From Alphaproteobacteria bacterium (GTDB lineage: Bacteria; Pseudomonadota; Alphaproteobacteria; UBA9219), in assembly GCA_026225415.1 (NCBI GenBank), contig JAMFSS010000001.1, positions 124,001-188,000 on the forward strand: a DNA stretch of 64,000 nucleotides, in the 5' to 3' direction. The translations under genes were made by a program, and so were the position numbers. The notes under the pieces were generated by a model. That model was not told the origin of the DNA and made no database searches. It worked only from the letters and a program-made list of their open reading frames with translations. Positions 9,853-17,513 of the stretch are shown here, piece by piece; within the stretch, counting starts at the first letter, position 1, and every line of letters starts with the position of its first letter.

Positions 9853-9957
9853 CCGGCAGGTATAGTTGAATTTTACGGAAGCGGTGCCGGTTCCGAGCGT
9901 TACTGTGCAGTAGGCGGAATGCGGAAAAGAATTTGCAAAAGTTACTGTGCAGGCCGT
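9853..9957 (-). pseudogene. Remnant of a fibre-tip gene 3' end
   Basis: Read on the minus strand, this fragment encodes CTVTFANSFPHSAYCTVT joined directly to LGTGTASVKFNYTC. These are the beginning and end of the C-terminal tip domain of the intact fibre gene at 10941-13235 (CAVTFANAFPNNAYCTVT ... MGTGTASVKFNYTC). The middle of the domain is missing; the deletion endpoints fall on a repeated VT word. It has no start codon and lies between ohr and the truncated tRNA-Ser, at a place where the duplicated right-hand copy has only short unrelated sequence. Confidence 0.8.
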
Positions 9958-9979
9958 TGACCAAGCATTGCCAATCCAC

Positions 9980-10010
9980 GGAGAGGTGGCAGAGTGGTCG
10001 AATGCGGCGG
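9980..10010 (+). pseudogene. Truncated tRNA-Ser (5' 31 nt only)
   Basis: These 31 bases are identical to the first 31 bases of the intact tRNA-Ser at 14591, through the D-arm into the anticodon stem. The sequence then diverges abruptly, so anticodon, variable arm and T-arm are absent. It is the left boundary scar of the fibre island. Confidence 0.9.
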
Positions 10011-10026
10011 CCATAGAGTTCTGAAC

Positions 10027-10878
10027 TTAGGCGGCGTTTGTAAGCCCCAAGAAATTTATTAACCTGTCCTGTCTCCCGGACTCATGTATCGGTCGTCCCG
10101 TATCTGTCGCTACCAATAGGGGAAAAGACCAGACAGGAGCCTTCTTCCAATAAAGATGCTGATATTTATCAAGACTACCAAATTTAAATGCGAGTTGATT
10201 TGCCAATCTGGAAAGGCTGTCTTTCGAAAACAGGCTGATATGTCCATTACGTGGTGCCGCGTACCACCAATCGAGCTTTTTATCGTTATGAATTTCGCCA
10301 TCGGAGACAAGTGTCGAAAACATCAAAACGCCTTCAGGTGCCAATAACGCCGTGATGTCATTCATTAGCTCTCTGACATCGGGCACATGCTCAAATACTT
10401 CATAAGCGGTTATAAAATCAAATTGGCCTAGCTTTCGGATATCAACTTTGCCATCCACAAACGGATCATAAGAATGGGAATCCCATCCTTCTTGCGCGAG
10501 CAATTTGCTCAGATTGCCGTTTCCACCGCCGTAATCCAAATGACGGGGCTTTGTATCTTTTGCGCCGATGGCTTCAAATAGATACTTAAGGCGTCCAGCA
10601 TTATATTTAGCACGTACATCCACATATTCTGGATCGGCCAGAACGTATTCATCATTATATATTTTCTTCTCAAAGTCGGCGATAGACCATGCATACATTT
10701 CCGGCGCGAAGCAAAATTGGCAATCGGGGCAACGATAATAGGATATTTTTGTATCAGAAACGGGAAAGACTCTTTGTTTGTGATCTTCGCATGTTTTGTT
10801 TGCATCAACGCGATCATAAAACAAAGCGTGCCCGCCACAAATACGGCAAGGTGAGTTGCTGCCTTCGACCAATGTCAT
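10027..10878 (-). CDS. SAM-dependent methyltransferase with N-terminal zinc-binding cysteines
   Basis: This 283-residue protein has an N-terminal CRICGG ... YRCPDCQFCF cluster (C11, C14, C50, C53, with C56 nearby) suited to a zinc site, then a class I methyltransferase fold. Motif I is HLDYGGGNGNLSKLL, an acidic SYDPF follows, and motif IV-like FDFITAYEVFEHVPD comes next. This order resembles C-methyltransferases acting on nucleotide sugars and other Methyltransf_23-type enzymes. It is the last gene of the fibre island on the same strand as the two fibre genes, so it may modify a surface glycan or the fibre; the substrate is not predictable. It is AT-richer than the core genes. Confidence 0.8.
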   Translation of the reverse strand: MTLVEGSNSPCRICGGHALFYDRVDANKTCEDHKQRVFPVSDTKISYYRCPDCQFCFAPEMYAWSIADFEKKIYNDEYVLADPEYVDVRAKYNAGRLKYLFEAIGAKDTKPRHLDYGGGNGNLSKLLAQEGWDSHSYDPFVDGKVDIRKLGQFDFITAYEVFEHVPDVRELMNDITALLAPEGVLMFSTLVSDGEIHNDKKLDWWYAAPRNGHISLFSKDSLSRLANQLAFKFGSLDKYQHLYWKKAPVWSFPLLVATDTGRPIHESGRQDRLINFLGLTNAA

Positions 10879-10940
10879 TTTAGACCGCCAGAAATGAAAT
10901 CAGACTGACTTGCCAATCTGCTGATAAGGTGCAGGCTAAA

Positions 10941-13235
10941 TCAATTCCCACCGCAGGTATAGTTGAATTTTACGGAAGCTGTTCCAGTGCCCATTGTCAC
11001 CGTAAATGCTGATTTGCTTTGCGCTGAGATATAGTAAGTGCCGGTATAATTGCTTGCGGGCGTTACTGTGCAATATGCGTTATTGGGGAAGGCGTTTGCA
11101 AAGGTCACTGCACAACCTGTCGGGGTTCCAGTTCCCAATGTAATTTGACCACTATTGTTGTTACTGCCAGCTGTTGCAGTTGGCGTGGTACCACAGGACG
11201 AAAGCGTCGGCACAGCGCTAGAGTTTAGCAATGCTTGGCCGGTGCGAATAGTTCCTGCGACATCTAGCGGGTATATGGGTAACGTCGTTCCTATGCCGAC
11301 ATCGTAATTTGCAGCGATTACCATGCTTGGGGGTATTAATCCCATAGTTCCAGTTTGGATAAAATTGATAGCGCCACCCCGTGCCCAAATATCAAGACCA
11401 AAAGTTGGGTCTCCAGACGTTGCTGTTGTTTTGCGTGCCATAAGACCGGCAGCTTGCCCTTCCGCAAAACCTGACGATAAATAATTACCAGCCAATGTTA
11501 TACCACCACCAGTGCCAACGGCTTCTGGCGTTTCATTGCGAAATACAGCTGCCGCCGCATCCCAATACCAAGTGGGAGCTGTAGTGTTCGCATGATCGAC
11601 AGTCAAATAGCCATCTGCGGATGTGGCTGATGTTCCAATCCCTACATCACCACTTATCAACATGCCATTTGTAGGTGCGCTTATCCCACTATAAGAACCA
11701 ACTACAGCGCCACCTATTACTGAGAGCGCTGACGGCGGTATACTAGTGCCAATGCCAACATTTTTAGCTACATAGAGGTTGCCGTTTGTAGCAATGCTCA
11801 TGCTTGGAGCTACACCTAAATTGCCGCTTTGAATAAAATTGATGGCTCCTCCACGCGCCCACAGGTCAACGCCAAAAGTCGCGTCTCCAGACGCGGCTGT
11901 TGTTTTGCGTGCCATAAGACCGGCAGCTTGAGCTTCCGAAAAACCCGACGACACATAATTACCGGATAAGGTAATGCCGCCGCCTGTTCCAACTGCTTCC
12001 GTAATTTCGTTGCGGAATGTCGCGGCACTTACATCCCAGTAATAGCTGGGACTAGATGTGTTTGCGTGATCGACAGTCAAATAGCCGTCTGGTGACGGGG
12101 TTATTGTTCCTATGCTAACGACACCGGACGTATAATATATATTTGATCCCGAAGTTATCCATTGGCTGGTGCTGGCGGCTAAGGTTGTCCAAGATGTGCC
12201 ATTACAATATTGTACGGCGCTGCCACTATATTGAATGCTGCCTGTTGTACTGCTGCTGCAAGTTCCAGTTCCCAGCATAACAGAACCATTAACTTGTAAT
12301 GCTGTATGTGGCGAGGTGGTTCCTATGCCTACATTACCGCTCCAATTGGAGGATGCGCCGGTTACGGTTCCAGTAAGAGTAGGGGATGTGGAAAACACAA
12401 CATTGCCGCTGCCGGTCGTTCCGCCGACCGTTGTGCCTTGAATTTTATTAACTGTTGTCGAAAGCGACCCAGCCGTAGTCGTGACGTCTCCAGTCAAAGC
12501 GGGAAATTCGGCGGCAGGAAGTGTAGTATTAGTTGCCAATAAGCCTGAAGCATCAGATGTTACGACACCGGCAGAACTTAACGCCGAAAGTGTAGCCGAA
12601 CCGCTCGCACTCAACGTCGTGAATGCACCGCTTCCCGGTGTTGTATTGCCAATTGAGCCAGGTGCCGCAAAAGTTGTACCGTTTAAATATGATGCATTGA
12701 GGTTTGCTACGTTTGTTGTCGATGATACCGTAAACGGTGCAGTTCCCGTCGCGGCAGTCGAGACAAATGTATCTGCCGTCATGCTGCCAGACACTACCGG
12801 TGATGTCGTATAGCTTGGTATAGCGGTAATACTAGAATTATTGCCCCATAAAGATTTGGCCGTAACATTGGCAAGAGCCAATGTTACGGAACCAGTTGAA
12901 GATGAATTCGAAATCAGCGCTCCATCACCAGAAATAGATGTGACTACCCCCGTTCCCGTTAGCAAAGGCGCCCATGAGTTGTTTATATATGCCTCGACTA
13001 CTGGTGACGTCGCATTATACCGAAGCATACCATTGATGCCCGTTGCTGGACGATCGCCACTGGTGCCAATTGGCAGAATGATCGCGTCCGTTCGCTGGCT
13101 TAAATCTAGCGACGCCATTGGCGATGTTGAACCTATGCCAACATTTCCATTTGTTGAGTTAACATAAAAGTTGGATTGTGCATGAGCTGGAAGCGCAAGT
13201 AAGGATGCAAAGAATGCCAATTGGAGTCTTTTCAT
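10941..13235 (-). CDS. Secreted fibre/adhesin-like protein with tail-tip-like C-terminus
   Basis: The protein has 764 residues from ATG 13235, chosen because AAAGGGA sits upstream; ATG 13250 would add five residues. A signal peptide (MKRLQLAFFASLLALPAHAQ) is followed by low-complexity Ser/Thr/Gly beta-structure with repeated GNVGIGTTSP-type turns, as in trimeric phage-tail-like fibres. A unit of about 100 residues occurs twice (about 379-480 and 538-639: DGYLTVDHANT ... ARGGAINFIQ). The last 70 residues (GCAVTFANAFPNNAYCTVTP ... VKFNYTCGGN) look like a receptor-binding tail-tip domain. There is no S74 domain of its own. It lies 50 bp downstream of the S74 gene. A role in surface adhesion is inferred. 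Confidence 0.8.
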   Translation of the reverse strand: MKRLQLAFFASLLALPAHAQSNFYVNSTNGNVGIGSTSPMASLDLSQRTDAIILPIGTSGDRPATGINGMLRYNATSPVVEAYINNSWAPLLTGTGVVTSISGDGALISNSSSTGSVTLALANVTAKSLWGNNSSITAIPSYTTSPVVSGSMTADTFVSTAATGTAPFTVSSTTNVANLNASYLNGTTFAAPGSIGNTTPGSGAFTTLSASGSATLSALSSAGVVTSDASGLLATNTTLPAAEFPALTGDVTTTAGSLSTTVNKIQGTTVGGTTGSGNVVFSTSPTLTGTVTGASSNWSGNVGIGTTSPHTALQVNGSVMLGTGTCSSSTTGSIQYSGSAVQYCNGTSWTTLAASTSQWITSGSNIYYTSGVVSIGTITPSPDGYLTVDHANTSSPSYYWDVSAATFRNEITEAVGTGGGITLSGNYVSSGFSEAQAAGLMARKTTAASGDATFGVDLWARGGAINFIQSGNLGVAPSMSIATNGNLYVAKNVGIGTSIPPSALSVIGGAVVGSYSGISAPTNGMLISGDVGIGTSATSADGYLTVDHANTTAPTWYWDAAAAVFRNETPEAVGTGGGITLAGNYLSSGFAEGQAAGLMARKTTATSGDPTFGLDIWARGGAINFIQTGTMGLIPPSMVIAANYDVGIGTTLPIYPLDVAGTIRTGQALLNSSAVPTLSSCGTTPTATAGSNNNSGQITLGTGTPTGCAVTFANAFPNNAYCTVTPASNYTGTYYISAQSKSAFTVTMGTGTASVKFNYTCGGN
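11319..12099 (-). repeat. Internal duplication within the fibre gene
   Basis: Two copies of a roughly 300-bp coding unit lie at about 11319-11620 and 11795-12099, in the same frame and orientation. Their translations align across DGYLTVDHANT, FRNE..EAVGTGGGITL.GNY, GLMARKTTA.SGD.TFG and WARGGAINFIQ. A spacer of about 175 bp carries a VGIGTS turn. The arrangement lengthens the shaft in a modular way. Confidence 0.85.
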
Positions 13236-13284
13236 CTTTATCCCTTTCATGTCAATGCGTCTGAATAGCGAGGCATTGTTATCG

Positions 13285-14178
13285 TTAATTGCCGGATGCT
13301 GGTTGCTGCTGAGTCAAACGCGCGACTGTCTGTTTAAGTAGGTCTATCTCATGTTGCTGGGTTGCCACGGTTTCTTGGAGCTCGATCTTGGCCTTGTGAT
13401 CTTCGTCCAATAAAGCCTTGATCTCTTGTATGGCTTTCGTCAGGACAGGTATTAGCTCGGAATATTTAATGCCCTTGGTTTTCTCGTCGTTATTTTCAGT
13501 CAGTACAACCGAAGGTAAAACCTTTTCCACATCTTGGGCGATAAAGCCCATTTGTTTGCCATGCATGCCGTCATCTTTAGGATCTTTCCACTCAAAGCTG
13601 ACAGGCTTTAGTTGTTCAACCTCTTCCAATCCTTCTGACATGGCTTCTATATTTTTCTTATGGCGTTTATCGGAAAGATTGACATAGGCGGATGTTCCGG
13701 CAACCGAACCGTTCACTTCTAATGTGTAGGTGGGGAATATGTTGTTGATACCGACCTCTCCGGAAGAACTCATCCAGATTGAAGCACTTGTGTCATAATT
13801 TAAGATGCGAAATCCACCAGCTCCGCCGGTATTACTGGCTCCCGTTGACGTAATTTCCCACTTGTTGCCGCCTGTACTATTCGTCGCATCAAGTGTAATG
13901 GATGGACCATAAGAGGCTGAAGGAGGGAGGTTAAGCGTCACCGTATTGTCAAAATTTGAATCGCTTCCCACCACAGATAATATCCCCACGGGAGACGATG
14001 TTCCAATTCCAACATTCCCCTGAACAAGTAAACCATTAGTCGGTGCTGCGTTGATCCCGGCATAGCTGCTGCCGATAGCTACCCCACCAGAAAAATCACC
14101 GGCATTGGCATGAGCGAGCACCGGCACCAAGGAGAGCACAGCGATGATAGGAAAAAACGCGACCCAAGTTTTGTTCAT
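13285..14178 (-). CDS. Secreted peptidase S74 (intramolecular chaperone) fibre protein
   Basis: The protein has 297 residues with a signal peptide (MNKTWVAFFPIIAVLSLVPVLAHA). Residues 30-165 are fibre-like (LLVQGNVGIGTSSP, EVGINNIFPTYTLEVNG). Residues 166-260 form an S74 domain: LSDKRHKKNIEAM with Ser169 at the expected self-cleavage point and the conserved Asp, Arg and Lys, then LKPVSFEWKD, MGFIAQDVEKVLPSVV and IKYSELIPVLTKAIQEIK. The last 40 residues form a coiled coil. S74 domains trimerise fibres and then cut themselves off. It is first in an apparent operon with the 764-residue fibre. A Sec signal and absence of phage genes argue for a cell-surface role. Confidence 0.88.
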   Translation of the reverse strand: MNKTWVAFFPIIAVLSLVPVLAHANAGDFSGGVAIGSSYAGINAAPTNGLLVQGNVGIGTSSPVGILSVVGSDSNFDNTVTLNLPPSASYGPSITLDATNSTGGNKWEITSTGASNTGGAGGFRILNYDTSASIWMSSSGEVGINNIFPTYTLEVNGSVAGTSAYVNLSDKRHKKNIEAMSEGLEEVEQLKPVSFEWKDPKDDGMHGKQMGFIAQDVEKVLPSVVLTENNDEKTKGIKYSELIPVLTKAIQEIKALLDEDHKAKIELQETVATQQHEIDLLKQTVARLTQQQPASGN

Positions 14179-14232
14179 GATGCTCTACCAATTTTGGGAG
14201 TGAATCTTGTGTCAGGCGGGATAACTATTCGA

Positions 14233-14261
14233 TGTGTATAATAATCTCAAAAATGGTGCAA
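14233..14261 (-). promoter_or_regulatory. Candidate promoter of the fibre operon
   Basis: On the minus strand TTGCAC (14256-14261) is followed after 17 bp by TACACA (14233-14238), about 55 bp upstream of the S74 gene start. It lies just inside the right-hand duplication boundary, so the island seems to carry its own promoter. This is a motif match only. Confidence 0.35.
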
Positions 14262-14277
14262 GTATTAGTTGTGAGTT

Positions 14278-14520
14278 TTGGAATTTGTCGCGGGTCAGCA
14301 TAAGAAAGATGTGGCCGGTTCGGTTGTGACATGCAGCACATCGGTCGGCCTGCGCGAAGGTGGCGGTTTCGGCATTGCGGTTAAGATGCATGTGAAGGTT
14401 CCCGCACTGCCGCAGGCCGAAGCGCTGGCCTTGGTACAGGAAACCCATGAAAAAATCTGTCCCTACAGCCACGCGACGCGCGGGAATATTGATTTTGCGT
14501 TGGAAGTTGAAGGGGCATAA
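14278..14520 (+). pseudogene. 5'-truncated copy of the ohr gene
   Basis: The sequence matches 9567-9809 with no gaps and only a handful of substitutions, mostly silent; the frame stays open from EFVAGQHKK through the identical ending ALEVEGA. It lacks the first 67 codons, including peroxidatic Cys63, so the encoded piece cannot work. Similarity continues about 41 bp beyond the stop. The differences show this is not a very recent tandem copy and suggest that one copy came from a related strain. Confidence 0.92.
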
Positions 14521-14590
14521 CCTCTCAATTTCAATGCTCGACAGGGGCGCATCATCTGGCTATAAAGCCGGTCTTGATGACCAAATCCAC

Positions 14591-14679
14591 GGAGAGGTGG
14601 CAGAGTGGTCGAATGCGGCGGTCTCGAAAACCGTTAAAGGTTTTGCCTTTCAGGAGTTCGAATCTCCTCCTCTCCGCCA
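14591..14679 (+). tRNA. tRNA-Ser (anticodon CGA)
   Basis: This is a full class II tRNA. The acceptor stem is GGAGAGG/CCTCTCC, the D-arm is TGGCAGAGTGGTCGAATGCG, the anticodon loop CTCGAAA gives anticodon CGA, a long variable arm follows, and the T-arm is AGGAGTTCGAATCTCCT. Discriminator G precedes an encoded CCA. It is the intact right-hand copy; a 31-nt 5' piece remains at 9980 on the left side of the fibre island. Confidence 0.95.
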
Positions 14680-14681
14680 CT

Positions 14682-14718
14682 AAAAAACCCACCCAAAAAT
14701 AAGGGGTGGGTTTTTTAG
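14682..14718 (+). terminator. Intrinsic terminator of tRNA-Ser
   Basis: AAAAAACCCACCC, a short A-rich loop and GGGGTGGGTTTTTT form a strong stem ending in a T run, immediately after the tRNA-Ser CCA. Confidence 0.88.
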
Positions 14719-14732
14719 TGGCTAAAATCCAC

Positions 14733-14783
14733 TTTTACAGTAACGCTTGGGGCCAGCACAGCTTCCGCAAAATTCAACTATAG
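14733..14783 (+). pseudogene. Second fibre-tip remnant, opposite orientation
   Basis: On the plus strand this reads TFTVTLGASTASAKFNY, matching the end of the intact fibre (FTVTMGTGTASVKFNY) and of the remnant at 9853-9957. Its DNA is closer to the 9853 remnant (about 40 of 46 bases) than to the intact gene, and it runs in the opposite direction. It stops just before the ribosome site of the downstream DUF4345 gene. Confidence 0.75.
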
Positions 14784-14791
14784 GAATTTCC

Positions 14792-15187
14792 GTGTCCACC
14801 AAACGCCTTCTTCAATGTGCCGTTATCATCGCCGGTTTTGTTCCTGTGCTGGCGGGTGGCGCGGGTGTCATCATGGGGGCAGGGATGGCAGGCAGCGATG
14901 CGATATTGCCCGTATCTGTCGACAGCCATTTTCGGTATTTGTCGGGGTTGTTGCTGGGTATTGGCCTCGTTTTCTGGTCTTTGGTGCCGCGCATTGAAAA
15001 GCACAGTGCCATTTTCCGCGCGCTTGCTTTAATTGTTTTCTGTGGTGGTTTGGCGCGGTTTTATGCGGTTTTCAGCGTTGGTATGCCCGATAATGCCATG
15101 CTGTTCGGGCTGGCAATGGAATTGGCCGTAACCCCATTATTGGCCGTTTGGCAGGCTAAAATCGCCCGTTCGGGCTTTATCCAATAA
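14792..15187 (+). CDS. DUF4345 small integral membrane protein
   Basis: The protein has 131 residues from GTG 14792, which follows TAGGAA at good spacing; the in-frame start at 14747 lies inside the fibre remnant and is rejected. Four hydrophobic segments are visible (LLQCAVIIAGFVPVLAGGAGVI, FRYLSGLLLGIGLVFWSLV, ALALIVFCGGLARFYAV and LAMELAVTPLLAVW), with an external SVDSHFRYLSG loop characteristic of DUF4345. Its function is unknown. Its start region abuts the island scar, so its native promoter may have been altered. Confidence 0.8.
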   Translation: MSTKRLLQCAVIIAGFVPVLAGGAGVIMGAGMAGSDAILPVSVDSHFRYLSGLLLGIGLVFWSLVPRIEKHSAIFRALALIVFCGGLARFYAVFSVGMPDNAMLFGLAMELAVTPLLAVWQAKIARSGFIQ

Positions 15188-15258
15188 CAAGATTTGATTT
15201 TTGCCCTGTTTGGGGTAGAAAGCACCCTTCGCAGGCCATGCCTGTGGAGGATGGTGTT

Positions 15259-15343
15259 GCGGGCGTGGCGGAATTGGTAGACGCACTGGATTTAGGTTCC
15301 AGCGGTGAAAGCCGTGGGGGTTCAAGTCCCTCCGCCCGCACCA
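15259..15343 (+). tRNA. tRNA-Leu (anticodon TAG)
   Basis: The acceptor stem is GCGGGCG/CGCCCGC, the D-arm is TGGCGGAATTGGTAGACGC, and the anticodon stem CTGGA/TCCAG with loop TTTAGGT gives anticodon TAG. A long variable arm and the T-arm GGGGGTTCAAGTCCCTC follow. Discriminator A and CCA are encoded. Confidence 0.95.
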
Positions 15344-15402
15344 TCCTACGCCAAGTGGCTTCGGATGGCGCGGCCATCTGAGGCCGCAGGCGTAGGATGC
15401 CC
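15342..15402 (+). repeat. Hairpin overlapping the tRNA-Leu 3' end
   Basis: CATCCTACGCC at 15342-15352 and its perfect inverse GGCGTAGGATG at about 15391-15401 enclose a second stem (GGCTTCGGATGGC/GCCATCTGAGGCC, imperfect). It starts at the tRNA CCA and has no T run, so it looks like a palindromic repeat or a processing/termination structure. Confidence 0.6.
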
Positions 15403-15517
15403 ATCGAAGCCGAGCGAAGCGAAGGCGAAGTAGGGCTGGCTGCAGTTTATGACGAGTAGGGCTGATTGCAGCCTATGAAACGACACATATATAAAGACAA
15501 CGAACAAGGAATCAAAA

Positions 15518-16846
15518 ATGGCTAAAGTTCAAGTGCTGAAACAAGAAGGTTTGAAACATGAATTTTCGATCACTGTGCCCAGGCAGGTGGTCGATGCGCA
15601 GAAGCAATTGCGCCTTGTTGAAATCAGTAAGACGGCGAAATATCCCGGCTTCCGCCCCGGCAAAGTGCCGATGGCTGTCGTTGAACAACGCCACGGCGAA
15701 ACCGCCCGCGCCGAAGCGCTTGACCAGGCCGTGTCGGATGCCGCCGAAGCTGCTTTGTCGGAACACAAATTGCGCCCCGCGATGCAACCGAAAATCGAGC
15801 TGGTCAGCTTTGCCGAAGACAAAGACGTTGAATTCAAACTGGCGGTCGAAGTTTTGCCGGAAGTCAAAATCGGTGATTTCGGCGCGATTGCGTTGGAACG
15901 TCCGGTTGCCGAAGTGGAACCCGCCCGCATTGATGAAACCATCAGCAATTTTGCCAAACGCATGCGCGAACCCGAAGCGGTGACCGAAGCGCGCGCCGCG
16001 AAAATGGGCGATGTGCTGGTTATCGATTTCGATGGCAGCGTTGACGGCGAAAAGCGCGACGGCATGAAGGGCGACGATCATCGCCTTGAACTCGGTTCCA
16101 AATCCTTCATCGACACTTTTGAAGAACAACTGGTGGGCAGCAAAGTTGGCGACAAGAAGGTGATCAAAGTCACTTTCCCTGAAGCTTATCACGCAGCGGA
16201 ATTAGCCGGTAAAAAGGCCGAATTTGCGGTGATAGTCAAAGAACTGCGCGCGCCAAAGCCGGTTGAATTGAATGATGATCTGGCCAAGGAAATGGGCTTT
16301 GACGGCATCGACAAGCTGCGCGAACGCGTCAAAACCGATATGGAAGTGGATTACACCCGTATCAGCCGCGCATTTATCAAGCGCAAGCTGATGGACAAGC
16401 TTGCGGACAGCCACAAGTTTGAAGTTCCTACCGGTTTGATGGATGCCGAATTCGGTTCGATCTGGAAACAGGTTGAAGAATCCAAAAAACGTGGTGATCT
16501 GCCCGCCGAAGATAAGGGCAAAAGCGACGACGAATTGAAGAAGGAATACACCAACATTGCGGAACGCCGTATTCGTTTGGGTCTGTTGCTGGCCGAAGTC
16601 GCGCAAGTGAACAAGATCGAAGTCACCAGCGATCAGCTTCGCAATGCTTTGATGGAAGAAGCGCGTAAATATCCCGGTCAGGAAAAGGCGGTGTTTGATT
16701 ACTACACGCAAACACAGGGCGCGATGGAACGTCTGCGCGCGCCTTTGCTGGAAGAAAAAGTGATCGATTTCATTATTGGCAAAACCAAAGTGACCGATAA
16801 GAAAATCACTTCGGAAGAATTGCTGGCCTTGCCGGAAGAAGAATAA
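15518..16846 (+). CDS. tig: Trigger factor, ribosome-associated chaperone
   Basis: This 442-residue protein matches full-length trigger factor, which binds the ribosomal exit tunnel and shields nascent chains. The ribosome-binding motif GFRPGKVPMAVVEQRHG lies near residues 45-60. A FKBP-type prolyl isomerase domain follows (about 155-245: GDVLVIDFDGSVDGEKRDG ... LVGSKVGDKKVIKVTFPEAYHAAELAGKKAEF), then the helical C-terminal arms. The gene sits ahead of clpP and clpX as in many bacteria, although a strong terminator and a channel gene on the opposite strand separate it from clpP. Confidence 0.97.
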   Translation: MAKVQVLKQEGLKHEFSITVPRQVVDAQKQLRLVEISKTAKYPGFRPGKVPMAVVEQRHGETARAEALDQAVSDAAEAALSEHKLRPAMQPKIELVSFAEDKDVEFKLAVEVLPEVKIGDFGAIALERPVAEVEPARIDETISNFAKRMREPEAVTEARAAKMGDVLVIDFDGSVDGEKRDGMKGDDHRLELGSKSFIDTFEEQLVGSKVGDKKVIKVTFPEAYHAAELAGKKAEFAVIVKELRAPKPVELNDDLAKEMGFDGIDKLRERVKTDMEVDYTRISRAFIKRKLMDKLADSHKFEVPTGLMDAEFGSIWKQVEESKKRGDLPAEDKGKSDDELKKEYTNIAERRIRLGLLLAEVAQVNKIEVTSDQLRNALMEEARKYPGQEKAVFDYYTQTQGAMERLRAPLLEEKVIDFIIGKTKVTDKKITSEELLALPEEE

Positions 16847-16862
16847 ATTTCTGGCGATAGAA

Positions 16863-16900
16863 AAGAAAAAGCCCCCATGTGAATGGGGGCTTTTTTTATT
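16863..16900 (+). terminator. Intrinsic terminator of tig
   Basis: AAAAAGCCCCCAT, loop GTGA, ATGGGGGCTTTTTTT. The stem has an A run before it and a T run after it, so it may also serve the convergent channel gene ending at 16896. Confidence 0.9.
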
Positions 16901-17339
16901 TCTTGCTTTTCCAGAGCTGTTCCATTTTCAGATAAGTGAAACTGGCCGACCAGGCGATCATCATCATTCCCAGCAAGGTTTCACTCGCGACAATGGCGCG
17001 GGCGGGGCCGGTCAGGCGCAAGGCGCTGTCGCCCAATGATGTATAAGTGACGGATGAGAAATACAAAAAATCACCCCAGCTATTGGCCGGGCTTCCTTCC
17101 AAAACGCCAAAGACCGGAAATTTAACCAGCCACAACATGGCCAGCGCATACAACCAGATTTCCAGAATATGCCCGACCATCAATCCCGCGAGCGCAAAGG
17201 CGATAACGCGGCGGTTGTGCAAACGCTTGGTCGCCCATGGAATAACCGTGTCGGAAACCGTCTGGATAGTTTCGTAATGCAGGGAAACGCAAAGGATAAC
17301 CAGAACACCGGCGAGCAACCAGACAATGACTTCATACAT
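16896..17339 (-). CDS. Two-pore-domain-like potassium channel family protein
   Basis: The protein has 147 residues from ATG 17339 (MYEVIVWLLAG); an upstream in-frame start at 17390 is less likely. It has hydrophobic helices at about 5-25, 50-75 and 115-135, with a pore-like loop (DFLYFSSVTYTSLGDSALRLTGPARAIVASETLLGM) before the last helix. TYTSLGD stands where K+ channels have TVGYGD, so it is an Ion_trans_2-like membrane protein with a non-canonical filter and uncertain selectivity. It is transcribed against tig and divergent from clpP. Confidence 0.75.
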   Translation of the reverse strand: MYEVIVWLLAGVLVILCVSLHYETIQTVSDTVIPWATKRLHNRRVIAFALAGLMVGHILEIWLYALAMLWLVKFPVFGVLEGSPANSWGDFLYFSSVTYTSLGDSALRLTGPARAIVASETLLGMMMIAWSASFTYLKMEQLWKSKK

Positions 17340-17513
17340 AGACAAACCTTTGGCGCGAAAACATGTGGGTATTGTATAGCATGTCTTCAAGGGGCAAATA
17401 ATATATTGAATTTACACCTTAACCATCTCTTGCGCCCCTATATATGATGGGCTAATGTTGCTTTGTGCTTCTTCTTTCCCTTGCCGTTTTTCCCCCTGCA
17501 GGAGTTTCCGTTT

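Noticed and set aside
11319-12099. Repeated DNA that might suggest a CRISPR array
   Set aside because: The repeats are about 300 bp, only two in number, and in frame within the fibre gene; no short regularly spaced repeats occur anywhere in the window.
14447-14683. Open frame reading from the ohr copy through tRNA-Ser
   Set aside because: It overlaps the tRNA and has no start site; it is a chance frame over the duplicated segment.
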